From: Microbacterium sp. SCN 70-27 | Lineage (GTDB): Bacteria; Actinomycetota; Actinomycetes; Actinomycetales; Microbacteriaceae | Direction: 5' to 3' | Assembly: GCA_001724425.1 (NCBI GenBank) | Contig: MEEK01000013.1 | Location: 1-64,000, forward strand | Length of the DNA: 64,000 nt | Part shown: positions 1 to 8,356 of the stretch, one piece after another | How the letters are laid out: each line of letters opens with the position of its first letter | Position numbering within the stretch: the stretch's first letter is position 1 | Notes under the pieces: generated by a model | What the model was told of the DNA's origin: nothing | What the model saw: only the letters and a program-made list of their open reading frames with translations | The model's database searches: none | Translations under genes and position numbers: made by a program

Positions 1-28
1 GCGGGCACGTGACGGAAAGGAACACATA

Positions 29-1018
29 GTGCTCATCGCACAGCGTCCCACTCTGACCGAGGAGAAGATCGGCGAGTTCCGCAGCCGCTTCGTCATCGAA
101 CCGCTGGAGCCCGGCTTCGGCTACACGATCGGCAACGCGCTGCGTCGCAGCCTGCTCTCCTCGATCCCCGGCGCCGCGGTCACCAGCATCCGCATCGACG
201 GCGTGCTGCACGAGTTCAGCACCATCCCGGGCGTGAAGGAGGATGTCACCGAGATCATCCTCAACATCAAGCAGCTCGTGGTCTCGTCGGAGCGCGACGA
301 GCCGATCACCGCGTACCTGCGCAAGACCGGCGCCGGTGAGGTCACCGCCGCCGACATCTCCGCTCCGGCCGGTGTCGAGGTGCACAACCCCGAGCTCGTC
401 ATCGCGACGCTCAACGACGCGGCCCGCTTCGAGCTCGAGCTCACGATCGAGCGCGGTCGTGGCTACGTCTCCGCGACGCAGAACCGCAACGAGTACGCCG
501 AAGCAGGTCAGATCCCGATCGACTCGATCTACTCGCCCGTGCTCAAGGTCTCGTACCGCGTCGACGCGACGCGTGCCGGGGAGCGCACCGACTTCGACAA
601 GCTCGTGCTCGACGTCGAGGCGAAGCCCTCGATCACGCCGCGCGACGCCGTCGCGTCGGCGGGTCGTACGCTGACGGAGCTGTTCGGTCTCGCCCGCGAG
701 CTGAACGTCGAGGCCGAGGGCATCGAGATCGGCCCCGCGCCGGTCGCCGAGGTCCTGACCAACGAGCTCTCGATGCCGATCGAGGACCTGGATCTCTCGG
801 TCCGTTCGTACAACTGCCTGAAGCGCGAGGGCATCAACACGGTGTCCGAGCTCGTCGCCCTGTCGGAGACGCAGCTCATGAACATCCGCAACTTCGGTCA
901 GAAGTCGGTCGACGAGGTGCGCGACAAGCTCATCTCGCTCGGACTGTCGCTGAAGGACTCGGTCCCCGGGTTCGACGGCGCGCACTTCTACGGCGGCTAC
1001 GACGACGAGACCCTCTGA
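29..1018 (+). CDS. rpoA: RNA polymerase subunit alpha
   Basis: Alpha subunit of DNA-dependent RNA polymerase, which dimerises to nucleate core assembly and contacts upstream promoter DNA and activators. The 329-residue product has the N-terminal assembly domain ([23 protein letters not shown] near residues 31-53) and, after an acidic linker, the C-terminal DNA-binding domain ([16 protein letters not shown] near 252). Length is normal for actinobacteria. The start is GTG at 29, preceded by GAAAGG at 15-20. rplQ follows 47 bp downstream, the usual end of the S13-S11-S4-rpoA-rplQ operon, whose promoter lies outside the window. Confidence 0.98.
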   Translation: MLIAQRPTLTEEKIGEFRSRFVIEPLEPGFGYTIGNALRRSLLSSIPGAAVTSIRIDGVLHEFSTIPGVKEDVTEIILNIKQLVVSSERDEPITAYLRKTGAGEVTAADISAPAGVEVHNPELVIATLNDAARFELELTIERGRGYVSATQNRNEYAEAGQIPIDSIYSPVLKVSYRVDATRAGERTDFDKLVLDVEAKPSITPRDAVASAGRTLTELFGLARELNVEAEGIEIGPAPVAEVLTNELSMPIEDLDLSVRSYNCLKREGINTVSELVALSETQLMNIRNFGQKSVDEVRDKLISLGLSLKDSVPGFDGAHFYGGYDDETL

Positions 1019-1065
1019 TCGACACCCGATCGATCAGCTGACATTTTCCACCTGGAGTAACTGAT

Positions 1066-1614
1066 ATGCCCAAGCCCACGAAGGGTCCCCGCCTCGGAGG
1101 CGGCCCCGCCCACGAGCGTCTGCTGCTTGCGAACCTCGCGGCCGCGCTGTACACCCACGGCGCCATCACAACGACCGAGACGAAGGCCAAGCGCCTGCGT
1201 CCGCTCGCCGAGCGTCTCATCACGTTCGCCAAGCGCGGCGACCTGCACGCCCGTCGCCGGGTGCTGTCGGTCATCGGCGACAAGGAGGTCGTGCACGTCC
1301 TCTTCGCCGAGATCGCCCCGCAGGTCGCGGACCGTGAGGGCGGCTACACCCGCATCACGAAGATCGGCAACCGCAAGGGTGACAACGCCCCCATGGCCCG
1401 CATCGAGCTCGTGCTCGAGCCGGTGAACCCGAAGCCCAAGTCGGCGAAGAAGTCGGCCCCCGCGGCCGCTCCCGCCGAGGCTCCCGCCGAGGAGGTCGCC
1501 GTCGAGGAGACCCCCGCCGAGATCGAGGTCGAAGAGGCCGGCGCCGAGTCGCAGGCCGAGGGCGAGGCCGCTGAGGCCGCCGCCGCTGACGCCGTCGAGG
1601 AGAAGGCCGCGTAA
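1066..1614 (+). CDS. rplQ: 50S ribosomal protein L17
   Basis: Large-subunit ribosomal protein L17. The conserved core covers about residues 1-120 ([40 protein letters not shown]). It is followed by a roughly 60-residue Ala/Glu/Pro-rich acidic tail, so the 182-residue product is much longer than the ~120-130 residues of typical L17. Such low-complexity acidic extensions are common in actinobacterial L17; their role is not evident. ATG at 1066 has GGAG at 1054-1057. Cotranscribed with rpoA and followed by a strong hairpin that ends the operon. Confidence 0.98.
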   Translation: MPKPTKGPRLGGGPAHERLLLANLAAALYTHGAITTTETKAKRLRPLAERLITFAKRGDLHARRRVLSVIGDKEVVHVLFAEIAPQVADREGGYTRITKIGNRKGDNAPMARIELVLEPVNPKPKSAKKSAPAAAPAEAPAEEVAVEETPAEIEVEEAGAESQAEGEAAEAAAADAVEEKAA

Positions 1615-1630
1615 GGTCTCCCCCTTCGCG

Positions 1631-1666
1631 AGAGGCCCGCACCCCCGTCTCGGGGTGCGGGCCTCT
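1631..1666 (+). terminator. Terminator of the rpoA-rplQ operon
   Basis: A perfect 15-bp GC-rich inverted repeat (arms 1631-1645 and 1652-1666, 6-nt loop) starts 17 nt after the rplQ stop and is followed by TGCTGTTG. Its position and strength fit the intrinsic terminator of the ribosomal operon. The uridine tract is weak, as is common in actinobacteria. Confidence 0.8.
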
Positions 1667-1694
1667 TGCTGTTGCGTGTGGCATCTCGGGTTCG

Positions 1695-1745
1695 CTTGCC
1701 AGTTCGTGTGGGTATGTGCGGGGTGTTCTGGCAGGTTGTGGCAAG
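1695..1745. repeat. Short intergenic inverted-repeat element, copy A
   Basis: Imperfect palindrome bounded by CTTGCCA (1695-1701) and TGGCAAG (1739-1745), between the rplQ terminator and a convergent gene. It contains GTTCGTGTGGGTATGTG (1702-1718), which matches 16 of 17 bases at 16346-16362 in another intergenic palindrome. Its 14-mer TGCCAGTTCGTGTG (1697-1710) recurs inverted at 63869-63882. It looks like a dispersed intergenic repeat rather than an ordinary terminator, although it could also end the minus-strand gene at 1755. Confidence 0.5.
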
Positions 1746-1754
1746 TGAAGGGGT

Positions 1755-2723
1755 TCACAGGCCGCCGCGACGGGCCAGCGCACGGCGCACCACCTCGACG
1801 TCGCGCCCGGTGCGGCGGTCGGCGGCGGTGATGCGGACAACCTCCCAGCCGGCCTCGGCGTACGCGCGGTACTTCTCGATGTCGCGGTGCCACTGACGCG
1901 CACTCGTGCGATGGTGGTCGCCCTCGAGTTCCACCACGAGGCGCGCCGACGGGTAGGCGAACTCGCTCACGCCCAGCAGACGCCCCGTGCCGTCGCGGAT
2001 CTCTGCGTCGAGGAGTGGTGTGGGCAGGCCCGCCGCGGCGCAGTCGAGGCGGTGCAGGGTCTCCGGCGGCGAGGCGGCGCCCGTGACGATGGATGCCAGT
2101 GCCGCACGCAGGCGCGCCGCGCCGGCACGCCTCCCGGCATCCACAGCCGCCTGCAGCTCGGCGACCGTCGCGAGCGCCGCATCGGGGCGGAGGATGCCCC
2201 ACCGGTCGCGGGGGATGCGAACCGCCGCGTCGCCTGCGACGACGAGCGCGCGGACGTCGGACTCGGCGCCGAGCATCGCCCACGTCGTGGCGGGGCTCGC
2301 GACGCGGAGTCCCTCGTGCAGCCGCACGGTCGCAAGCGCGGGCAGGACGGTGCGGGCCCGGACACCCACCCGGCGCGGAGCGCGCGTCCCCGCGAACACC
2401 GCGACCTCGATCCCGTCCGAGGGTGGCGTGTACAGCCCCCACAGCACGGCCGCGGTGCGCCCCGCGAAGAACCCCGACGGCGGCAGGAGCGGCGCGTATG
2501 CACGGGCGACATGGAGCGTCCGCTCGCGCACCCGCCGGTCGTGCGCGAACGGGGCATCCTCATCGACGTCATCCGCGATGAACGGCGCCGTGCGAATGCC
2601 CCGGAAGGGCGCCTCCAGCGTCGCGGACCGCAACCGCGTGGGCGTCACCCCCAGGGCGAGCGCATCGGCCACCCGGAAAGCTTCGCCGAGCCCCGGCGGC
2701 AGCGGGCGGGGCGGGCGCGACAT
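1755..2723 (-). CDS. DUF559 (Vsr-like endonuclease fold) domain protein
   Basis: Protein of 322 residues counted from ATG at 2723 ([10 protein letters not shown]). The reading frame stays open far upstream, but the residues there look like noncoding DNA. The middle part (AHDRRVRERTLHVARAYA, FFAGRTAAVLWGLY) resembles the AbiEi-like winged-helix region found in this family. The C-terminal ~100 residues carry the DUF559 pattern: VELEGDHHR, then a basic RDIEKYRAY segment and GWEVVRITAAD, related to the Vsr/restriction-endonuclease fold. Such single genes are abundant in Microbacteriaceae and their function is unproven. It stands alone, convergent with rplQ and divergent from the GNAT gene at 2953. 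Nuclease activity is inference. Confidence 0.75.
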   Translation of the reverse strand: MSRPPRPLPPGLGEAFRVADALALGVTPTRLRSATLEAPFRGIRTAPFIADDVDEDAPFAHDRRVRERTLHVARAYAPLLPPSGFFAGRTAAVLWGLYTPPSDGIEVAVFAGTRAPRRVGVRARTVLPALATVRLHEGLRVASPATTWAMLGAESDVRALVVAGDAAVRIPRDRWGILRPDAALATVAELQAAVDAGRRAGAARLRAALASIVTGAASPPETLHRLDCAAAGLPTPLLDAEIRDGTGRLLGVSEFAYPSARLVVELEGDHHRTSARQWHRDIEKYRAYAEAGWEVVRITAADRRTGRDVEVVRRALARRGGL

Positions 2724-2829
2724 GGATGCCACTGTGGTGGATCGCGTGCGGTCCCAGGCATCCGTCCCCCTCATTTCGTGGACAACCCGCCACATTCCTC
2801 GCCTGGGGAGGGGGTGCCGCGCGGCTCGA

Positions 2830-2879
2830 TTGCCACTTGCTGCGGGAATCGGGGCCTGGATTCCCGCAGCAAGTGGCAA
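2830..2879. repeat. Perfect 21-bp inverted repeat, element copy B
   Basis: Two perfect 21-bp arms (2830-2850 and 2859-2879) flank an 8-nt loop and read TTGCCACTTGCTGCGGGAAT outward to inward. It lies between two divergent genes (starts 2723 and 2953), so it does not terminate either. The arm resembles the arm of copy A (TTGCCAGTTCGTGTGGGTAT, 15 of 20 positions). Probably a member of a small family of palindromic intergenic elements. Confidence 0.6.
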
Positions 2880-2940
2880 ACGGGCGGGTATCAGGGGGCG
2901 CCAGCACCAGGACCAAGAGCAGGGAGGGGCACGGCCTGGA

Positions 2941-2946
2941 TAGGGT
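2941..2946 (+). promoter_or_regulatory. -10 box TAGGGT of a leaderless GNAT transcript
   Basis: TAGGGT ends 6 nt before the GTG at 2953, so the transcript would begin at or next to the start codon. The same -10/start spacing recurs in several genes of this window. No convincing -35 box is visible. Confidence 0.5.
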
Positions 2947-2952
2947 GGCGGA

Positions 2953-4023
2953 GTGACTGAGAACACACTGACCGAGCGGATCGCCGAGCTGCGGGCATCC
3001 ATCCCCGCTGCGGAGCCCGCGCACCCGGATGTCACGCAGTGGCGCACGGCGACGCCCGACGACATCGACGCGATCCACGCCGTCCACGCCGCGTCGGACG
3101 CGGTCGATCACCCGACGTGGATCACGCCGCGTGAAGACGTCGCCGACACCTTCGACCTCCCCCACATCGACCACTCCCGCGACACGATCCTCGCGCTGGA
3201 TGCCGAGGGTGCCGTCATCGCGTTCGGGTCCGCCTTCCTGCACCCCGCCCGAGCGGGCGAGCTCACGGTCCACCTCGGCGGCTCCGTGCGGCCGGACCAT
3301 CGTCGGCGGGGCATCGGCTCCCAGGTGCTCGCGTGGCAGGTCGCGCGCGGTCTCGCCCAGCTCGCCGAGGTCGCGCCGACTCTCGGGCCGGTCCCGGAGG
3401 GCTCGCCCACCGATGCCTGGACGGCCGACCTCAAGGTCTACGGCGAGGAGAGCCAGCCCGACCAGCAGGCCATCGCCGAACGTGCCGGGCTCACCGCGGA
3501 GCGCTGGTTCACGACCATGGAGCGCGACATGGCGACGCCCGCGCCGGAGGTCGCCGCACCCGACGGCATCCGCGTCGTCGCCTACACCCACGATCGCGAC
3601 GAGGATGCCCGTTTGGCGCGCAACGACGCGTTCCGCGACCACTGGGGGAGCCTCCCCTCGCAGCCCGAGAGCTGGGCGAAGTTCGTGGGTGGTCCGTTCT
3701 TCCGGAGCGACCTGTCCCGCCTCGCCCTCGACGCGGACGGGCGTATCGTCGGCTTCAGCCTCGCGTCGGTCAACGAGGAGGACTGGGAGGCGCTCGGCGC
3801 GACCCACTCGTACATCGACCTCATCGGTGTCGTCCGCGATCACCGGCGACGCGGGATCGCGCCGCTCACCGTGGCATCCTCACTCGCGGCGATCGGCGCG
3901 GCGGGGCTCGAGCGAGCCGTGCTCGATGTCGACACGGCGAGCCCGACCGGAGCGAACTCGCTCTACGAAGGGCTCGGCTTCACCGCGACGGAGCGCTCGG
4001 TCGCCCTCGTCCGGCACGTCTGA
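2953..4023 (+). CDS. Tandem-GNAT acetyltransferase
   Basis: 356-residue protein with two GNAT folds, as in mycothiol-synthase-like and Eis-like proteins. The first domain has an acetyl-CoA loop at about residues 115-125 (RPDHRRRGIGSQVLAW). The second has GVVRDHRRRGIAPLTVASSLAAI near 295-317 and the C-terminal SLYEGLGFTATERSV typical of GNAT motif B. The substrate cannot be told. MshD also has two GNAT domains, but diagnostic similarity was not established. The GTG start at 2953 follows a TAGGGT box by 6 nt, which suggests leaderless translation. Monocistronic; convergent with the acyltransferase gene at 4094. Confidence 0.85.
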   Translation: MTENTLTERIAELRASIPAAEPAHPDVTQWRTATPDDIDAIHAVHAASDAVDHPTWITPREDVADTFDLPHIDHSRDTILALDAEGAVIAFGSAFLHPARAGELTVHLGGSVRPDHRRRGIGSQVLAWQVARGLAQLAEVAPTLGPVPEGSPTDAWTADLKVYGEESQPDQQAIAERAGLTAERWFTTMERDMATPAPEVAAPDGIRVVAYTHDRDEDARLARNDAFRDHWGSLPSQPESWAKFVGGPFFRSDLSRLALDADGRIVGFSLASVNEEDWEALGATHSYIDLIGVVRDHRRRGIAPLTVASSLAAIGAAGLERAVLDVDTASPTGANSLYEGLGFTATERSVALVRHV

Positions 4024-4093
4024 CGCACACGGCACGGCCGCCGGTCCGCGGCGCACAAGCCGCAGGCGGGCGGCGGAGACCAAGGGCGACCGG

Positions 4094-6019
4094 TCAGGAC
4101 GACGGCTCGGCTTCGACCCCGAAGGAGCGCGCGGTCATCCACCGGATGAGGTCGAGCTCGTACCGCACCTGCGCGCGCTGGTTCTCGATGGCATCCACCG
4201 CGCCCGCGACGGTGTCGGCGTACACGGCGCCGCCGGTGGGGCCGGGGTGGATCTGGTCGCCGGCGAGGTAATCGAGGTGCGGCGCGATCGCCTGCGACCA
4301 ATCGGCGAGCATGACGCGCGGGTGGGAGGCGGCGAACGCCGCGAGCTCCGCATTCACGCCCGGGATCCAGTCCCTCGGGGCGGAGGCCGTCACCAGCACG
4401 AGCGAGCGACCCGGGCCGATGGCGTCGTAGACGCTCTGCAGCGCACCTCCGTCGACGGGGCCGTTCGTGCCGAGACCGACGACGACGTAGTCCCGCAGGG
4501 CGCCCTGCGCGGCGAGCGCGGCGACGATGTCATCGCCCGCCCACATCGACCGCGACACGGCGGCATCGACCTGGACGCCCGGCAAGCGATCGAGGAGCCC
4601 TTGCGCCGATGCGAGCATGACCGAGTCGCCGACCGCCGACACGCGGTCGCCCGACACGGTGACGTGCGGCGGCGGGAGCGGCTCGCCGTCCGGCCCGACG
4701 GTCGGCGTGGCTGTCGGAACGAGGTCGGCGTCGGTCGGTGCGGGTGTGGCCGAGGGGGCCGCGGATGCCTGGCCGGCGGCATCCAGCGCATCCTGCCCCG
4801 CCTGGACGACGGCTTCGCTCGAGGACACCGGGGGAGCGGCGTTCACCGCGAGGCCGACGCCGACGACGACGAGGACTCCCGAGGCGACCGCCGTGAGGGC
4901 GCCGAAGCGGCGCGCGGGTGTCGAGCCGAGCCGTGCGCCGAGCGCACGCAGCGAGCCCCGGAACCCGAGGCGCCGCACGGGCTGCTCGACGAACCGGTAG
5001 GAGAGCGCCGAAAGGACGAGGGTGAGCACGAGCGCGGCGATGCCGAGCGGAACCGGGATCGCGCGGTCGACGAAACCGCCCGTCGCGCCGACCGTCACGA
5101 GCACGATGAGCGGCCAGTGCCACAGGTAGATGCCGTACGACCGTTCCCCGATCCAGCGCAGGGGCTGCGTATCGAGCGCGCGCCCGAACACCGAGCCGTG
5201 CGCGACGCCGGCCGCGATGGCGACGGCCGTGAGGAGTGAGGCCGCGAGCGGGATGCCCGGGTAGAGCAGCTCCCCGTCGGGCCAGGCGGACACCGCCACG
5301 ACGCCCGCGACGGCGACACCCCCGACGATGCCGCCGAGCGGGCGGGCAGGCTTCCACGCGCGACCCGACAGCCAGAACGCCAGCCCCACGCCGATGAGGA
5401 GGCCGAACGCGTGGGTGTCGGTGCCGTAGTACGCGCGGGTCAGGCCACCCGCGGCCGCCACGTACACCGCCCACAGGGCGGAACCGGCGGCGAACGCCGC
5501 GGCGAGGGCGACGCGGGCCGGGCGCCTTCGCACGAGGACGACGAGCGGCAGCAGCAGCGGCCACAGCACATAGAACTGCTCCTCGACGGCGAGCGACCAG
5601 AGGTTTCGGAAGAGCTCCGGTTCGGCCGCGCCGAAGTATGACGCGCCGCCCGCGATCGACACCCAGTTGTACGAGAAGGTGGCCGCGCCGAGCACCTGGC
5701 GCCCGAGACCGACGAGGACGTCTCCACCGACGAACCACGCCGCCGTCGCCGACATCGTGACGACGAGAGCGAGTGCGGGCAGGAGCCTCCGCGCGCGGCG
5801 CGTCCAGAATGCCCGCAGGGCCACGGTGCCGGAGGCGGCGTGCTCCCGCAGCAGGAGCGAGGTGATGAGGAAGCCCGAGATCACGAAGAAGACGTCGACG
5901 CCGACGAACCCCGAGTGCAGGAACCACGCCGGGAACAGGTGGTATACGACCACCAGCAGCACGGCGATGGCGCGCAGGCCATCCAGCCCGGCGTAGCGGG
6001 GTGCGGGGGGTGTGGTCAT
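4094..6019 (-). CDS. OatA-like acyltransferase-3 / SGNH fusion protein
   Basis: 641-residue membrane protein that probably O-acetylates a cell-envelope glycan. Residues ~8-370 form an acyltransferase-3 domain with about ten membrane segments and its signature residues (YAGLDGLRAIAVLLVVVYHLFP, then GVDVFFVISGFLITSLLL). After a further membrane segment and a Ala/Pro-rich linker, the C-terminal ~200 residues form an SGNH esterase-type domain with SAVGDSVML (Ser), GLGTNGPVD (Asn) and DQIHPGP (Asp-His), so the catalytic set looks complete. This matches peptidoglycan O-acetyltransferase OatA and related polysaccharide acyltransferases. Which glycan is modified is unknown. It is divergent from truA. 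Confidence 0.88.
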   Translation of the reverse strand: MTTPPAPRYAGLDGLRAIAVLLVVVYHLFPAWFLHSGFVGVDVFFVISGFLITSLLLREHAASGTVALRAFWTRRARRLLPALALVVTMSATAAWFVGGDVLVGLGRQVLGAATFSYNWVSIAGGASYFGAAEPELFRNLWSLAVEEQFYVLWPLLLPLVVLVRRRPARVALAAAFAAGSALWAVYVAAAGGLTRAYYGTDTHAFGLLIGVGLAFWLSGRAWKPARPLGGIVGGVAVAGVVAVSAWPDGELLYPGIPLAASLLTAVAIAAGVAHGSVFGRALDTQPLRWIGERSYGIYLWHWPLIVLVTVGATGGFVDRAIPVPLGIAALVLTLVLSALSYRFVEQPVRRLGFRGSLRALGARLGSTPARRFGALTAVASGVLVVVGVGLAVNAAPPVSSSEAVVQAGQDALDAAGQASAAPSATPAPTDADLVPTATPTVGPDGEPLPPPHVTVSGDRVSAVGDSVMLASAQGLLDRLPGVQVDAAVSRSMWAGDDIVAALAAQGALRDYVVVGLGTNGPVDGGALQSVYDAIGPGRSLVLVTASAPRDWIPGVNAELAAFAASHPRVMLADWSQAIAPHLDYLAGDQIHPGPTGGAVYADTVAGAVDAIENQRAQVRYELDLIRWMTARSFGVEAEPSS

Positions 6020-6137
6020 GGGGAGGGCGTTGTCGAGCAGACGTTTTCGGGAACGGACGCCCAGTCTACGGACCGAGGCTGGGTCCGTGGTCCGATCCGC
6101 GGCATCCGCACGCGACGGGCGCGGAAGGATCGGCGGA

Positions 6138-6143
6138 TAGGCT
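6138..6143 (+). promoter_or_regulatory. -10 box TAGGCT of leaderless truA
   Basis: TAGGCT ends 6 nt before the GTG start of truA. It is one of several start-proximal -10 boxes in the window. truA therefore has its own promoter here rather than reading through from rplQ. Confidence 0.55.
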
Positions 6144-6149
6144 GACGGG

Positions 6150-6986
6150 GTGCGCCTGCGCCTCGATCTCGCCTACGACGGCACCGGCTTCCGCGGCTGG
6201 GCCCGCCAGCCGGGGCTGCGCACCGTGCAGGGCACGCTCGAGACGGCCATCGCCCGCGTGCTCGGCGGCGACCCGCAGCTCGTCGTCGCGGGGCGGACGG
6301 ATGCCGGGGTGCACGCCGCGGGCCAGGTCGCGCATCTCGACCTGACCGACGCCCAGCGCGCGCGGCTCGAGAAGGGCCGGAACCCGTCTCCGACGGCGCT
6401 CGCCGCCCGGATCACGGGAGTGCTCGGGCAGTACCCGGACGTGGCCGTGCACCGCAGCGCCGAAGCCGCACCGGGGTTCGACGCGCGCTTCTCGGCCGTG
6501 TGGCGGCGGTACGAGTACCGCATCGCGGATCTCGCGACCCCCTACGACCCCCTCGAACGAGGCCGCACGACGACGTACAAGGCGCGTCTCGACGCCGACG
6601 CGATGGATGCCGCGGCCCGCTCCCTCATCGGCCTGCACGACTTCGCGGCCTACTGCAAGGCCCGCGAAGAGGCGACGACGATCCGCACGCTGCTCGAGTT
6701 CGGCTGGCGGCGCGATGACGCAGGCATCCTCATCGCGAACGTCAAGGCGGATGCCTTCTGCCACAGCATGGTGCGCTCGCTCGTGGGGGCGTGCGCCGCT
6801 GTCGGGGAGGGGCGCCTCGGCATCGCCGACATCGTGGGCATCCGCGACGAGCGCGCGCGTACGAGCGAGATCAAGGTGCTCGCCGCGCGGGGTCTCACCC
6901 TGACCGAGGTCGGCTACCCGGCGGAGGAGCTCCTGGCATCCCGCGCGGAGCAGACGCGCGCACGCCGATCGCTCGACGAAGACTGA
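6150..6986 (+). CDS. truA: tRNA pseudouridine synthase A
   Basis: Converts uridines 38-40 of the tRNA anticodon stem-loop to pseudouridine. The 278-residue product begins RLRLDLAYDGTGFRGWARQPG. It has the catalytic aspartate motif AGRTDAGVHA near residues 50-59, the RRYEYRI strand, and a C-terminal FCHSMVRSLVGA motif. Length is normal. The GTG at 6150 is chosen because it directly follows a TAGGCT box and starts at the family's conserved N-terminus. In many actinobacteria truA follows rplQ directly; here about 4.5 kb of other genes intervene. Confidence 0.95.
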   Translation: MRLRLDLAYDGTGFRGWARQPGLRTVQGTLETAIARVLGGDPQLVVAGRTDAGVHAAGQVAHLDLTDAQRARLEKGRNPSPTALAARITGVLGQYPDVAVHRSAEAAPGFDARFSAVWRRYEYRIADLATPYDPLERGRTTTYKARLDADAMDAAARSLIGLHDFAAYCKAREEATTIRTLLEFGWRRDDAGILIANVKADAFCHSMVRSLVGACAAVGEGRLGIADIVGIRDERARTSEIKVLAARGLTLTEVGYPAEELLASRAEQTRARRSLDED

Positions 6987-7008
6987 GCGGATTCATGGGT
7001 TGCCGTCG

Positions 7009-7014
7009 TAGGCT
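7009..7014 (+). promoter_or_regulatory. -10 box TAGGCT before the EEP gene
   Basis: TAGGCT lies 9 nt upstream of ATG 7024, so the transcript would be leaderless or nearly so. Confidence 0.5.
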
Positions 7015-7023
7015 GGCGCCACG

Positions 7024-7707
7024 ATGAAGGTCATCTCGTACAACCTCAACAAGCACAAGGCGATCGGCGAACTCGACGCGCTCGTCGAGTCGACGGATGC
7101 CGACATCCTCTGCCTCCAGGAGGCCGAGACCGACTCCCTGCCGAACGAGATCGCAGGCCTCGAACTCGTCGACGCGACGGCCCGCAACCGCCTGGGCCTT
7201 GCCGTCTATCTCCGGCGCAATACCTTCGCCGCGCTCGAGGTGCGCACCCTCGCGCTCAAGAAGTCGCTCCACGACCGGGTCCTCAAGCCCGCGGAGGAGC
7301 GGATGCTCGCGGTGCGCCTGCGGGACATCGACCACGCGCGCGAGTTCATCGTCGCGAGCTTCCACGCGGCACCCCTCACGGCGCTCAACTCCCTGCGCCG
7401 CAAGCAGATCGCTGCGGCGCTCGACGAGCTCTCGGGCCTCGGCGAGAACCTGCCGATCCTCATGGTGGGCGACTACAACTACCCCGTCTTCAAGGAGAAC
7501 CTCGGCCAGCGCGTGCGTGAAGCCGGGTACGAGCTGACGCTCTCCGATTCGCGCACCTACACGCGGTACAAGTTCTTCCGCGGCCACTACGATTTCGCGA
7601 CGAGCGTCGGCTTCGACGTCGACACGATCACGACGCTGCCGCAGGGGCTGAGCGACCATCTCCCGATCCTCGTGACGGCGCACCCGCGGGCGCTGACGCA
7701 CGCCTGA
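7024..7707 (+). CDS. Endonuclease/exonuclease/phosphatase family protein
   Basis: 227-residue intracellular protein of the EEP (DNase I/ExoIII) fold. The metal-binding and catalytic signatures are visible in order: NLNKHKA near residue 8, CLQEAE near 34, ASFHAAPL near 115, the GDYN motif near 152 and SDHLPIL near 215. The fold covers Mg-dependent phosphodiesterases acting on DNA, RNA or phospholipids, and the substrate cannot be inferred. No signal peptide. ATG at 7024 matches the family's N-terminal beta strand (MKVISYNLN). Own promoter likely. Confidence 0.88.
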   Translation: MKVISYNLNKHKAIGELDALVESTDADILCLQEAETDSLPNEIAGLELVDATARNRLGLAVYLRRNTFAALEVRTLALKKSLHDRVLKPAEERMLAVRLRDIDHAREFIVASFHAAPLTALNSLRRKQIAAALDELSGLGENLPILMVGDYNYPVFKENLGQRVREAGYELTLSDSRTYTRYKFFRGHYDFATSVGFDVDTITTLPQGLSDHLPILVTAHPRALTHA

Positions 7708-7716
7708 GCGGCGCGC

Positions 7717-8286
7717 TCAGCGCGTCAGGTCGGCCACGAGGGCCTCGGCGAGCGGCCAGTACGGGGCGTAGTGCTCGGGGTCGCGGTTCACCTGTGTGCG
7801 GTGCGCGACGGTCGTGGGCGGGAGTGCTTCACGGTCGGGAACGCGGGCGATCATCGCGCGGTAGAACAGGGTGGCGGCGGTGTACGGATCGAGTCGCTCG
7901 TCGCGGGTTCCCCAGCCGTCCTGCTGCTGGAAGAGCCCGATCGATGTCGTGCGCGATCCGTCGGGGTTTGCGACGCCGCTCGTCTCCCAGTCGCCGTAGT
8001 CGAGGTTCTGCAGCGACGATTCGCCCATCGCGGTCATGACGGCGATGGTCTGATCCCGCACCGACAGGCCGAGGTCGCGCCCCGCCGCGATGATGAGCGC
8101 CGCGTTGTCGCGCTGCGCCCGATCGAATCCGGATACCTCGGCGCCCGGCGTCCGCGCCGGCCCGAGCAGGCCCGCCGTGACGACGGCGAGGGCGATGAGC
8201 GGCGCCAGAGTGAGCGCGATCGTCAACCCCGTGCGGCGCCGACGGGTGCGGGCGCGTCGGGAGCGTGCGGACGCCTGCCGGGCCAT
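7717..8286 (-). CDS. Membrane-anchored lysozyme-like protein
   Basis: 189-residue protein from ATG at 8286 (MARQASARSRRARTRRRR). The longer upstream frame looks noncoding. A highly basic N-terminus precedes one hydrophobic segment (about residues 22-44), so it is a signal anchor. The outer part has AVMTAMGESSLQNLDYGD and SIGLFQQQDGWGT, a pattern found in actinobacterial extracellular lysozyme/transglycosylase-like modules; the Glu in GESSL may be the catalytic acid. A role in cell-wall cleavage is inference. It is convergent with the EEP gene, with 9 bp between stops. Confidence 0.7.
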   Translation of the reverse strand: MARQASARSRRARTRRRRTGLTIALTLAPLIALAVVTAGLLGPARTPGAEVSGFDRAQRDNAALIIAAGRDLGLSVRDQTIAVMTAMGESSLQNLDYGDWETSGVANPDGSRTTSIGLFQQQDGWGTRDERLDPYTAATLFYRAMIARVPDREALPPTTVAHRTQVNRDPEHYAPYWPLAEALVADLTR

Positions 8287-8356
8287 GCCGGGATCCTGCC
8301 ACGCTGTCCTGGGCATCGCCCGGACGTCCGTGCGGCACCGGCCCGGAGGGGCGCGG

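Noticed and set aside
997..2442. Long minus-strand open frame over rplQ
   Set aside because: Antisense to a clear ribosomal protein gene; composition reflects the GC-rich complementary frame and no family is recognisable.
1755..2723. AbiE-type toxin-antitoxin system
   Set aside because: Only an AbiEi-like N-terminal region fused to DUF559 is present; no AbiEii nucleotidyltransferase gene is adjacent.
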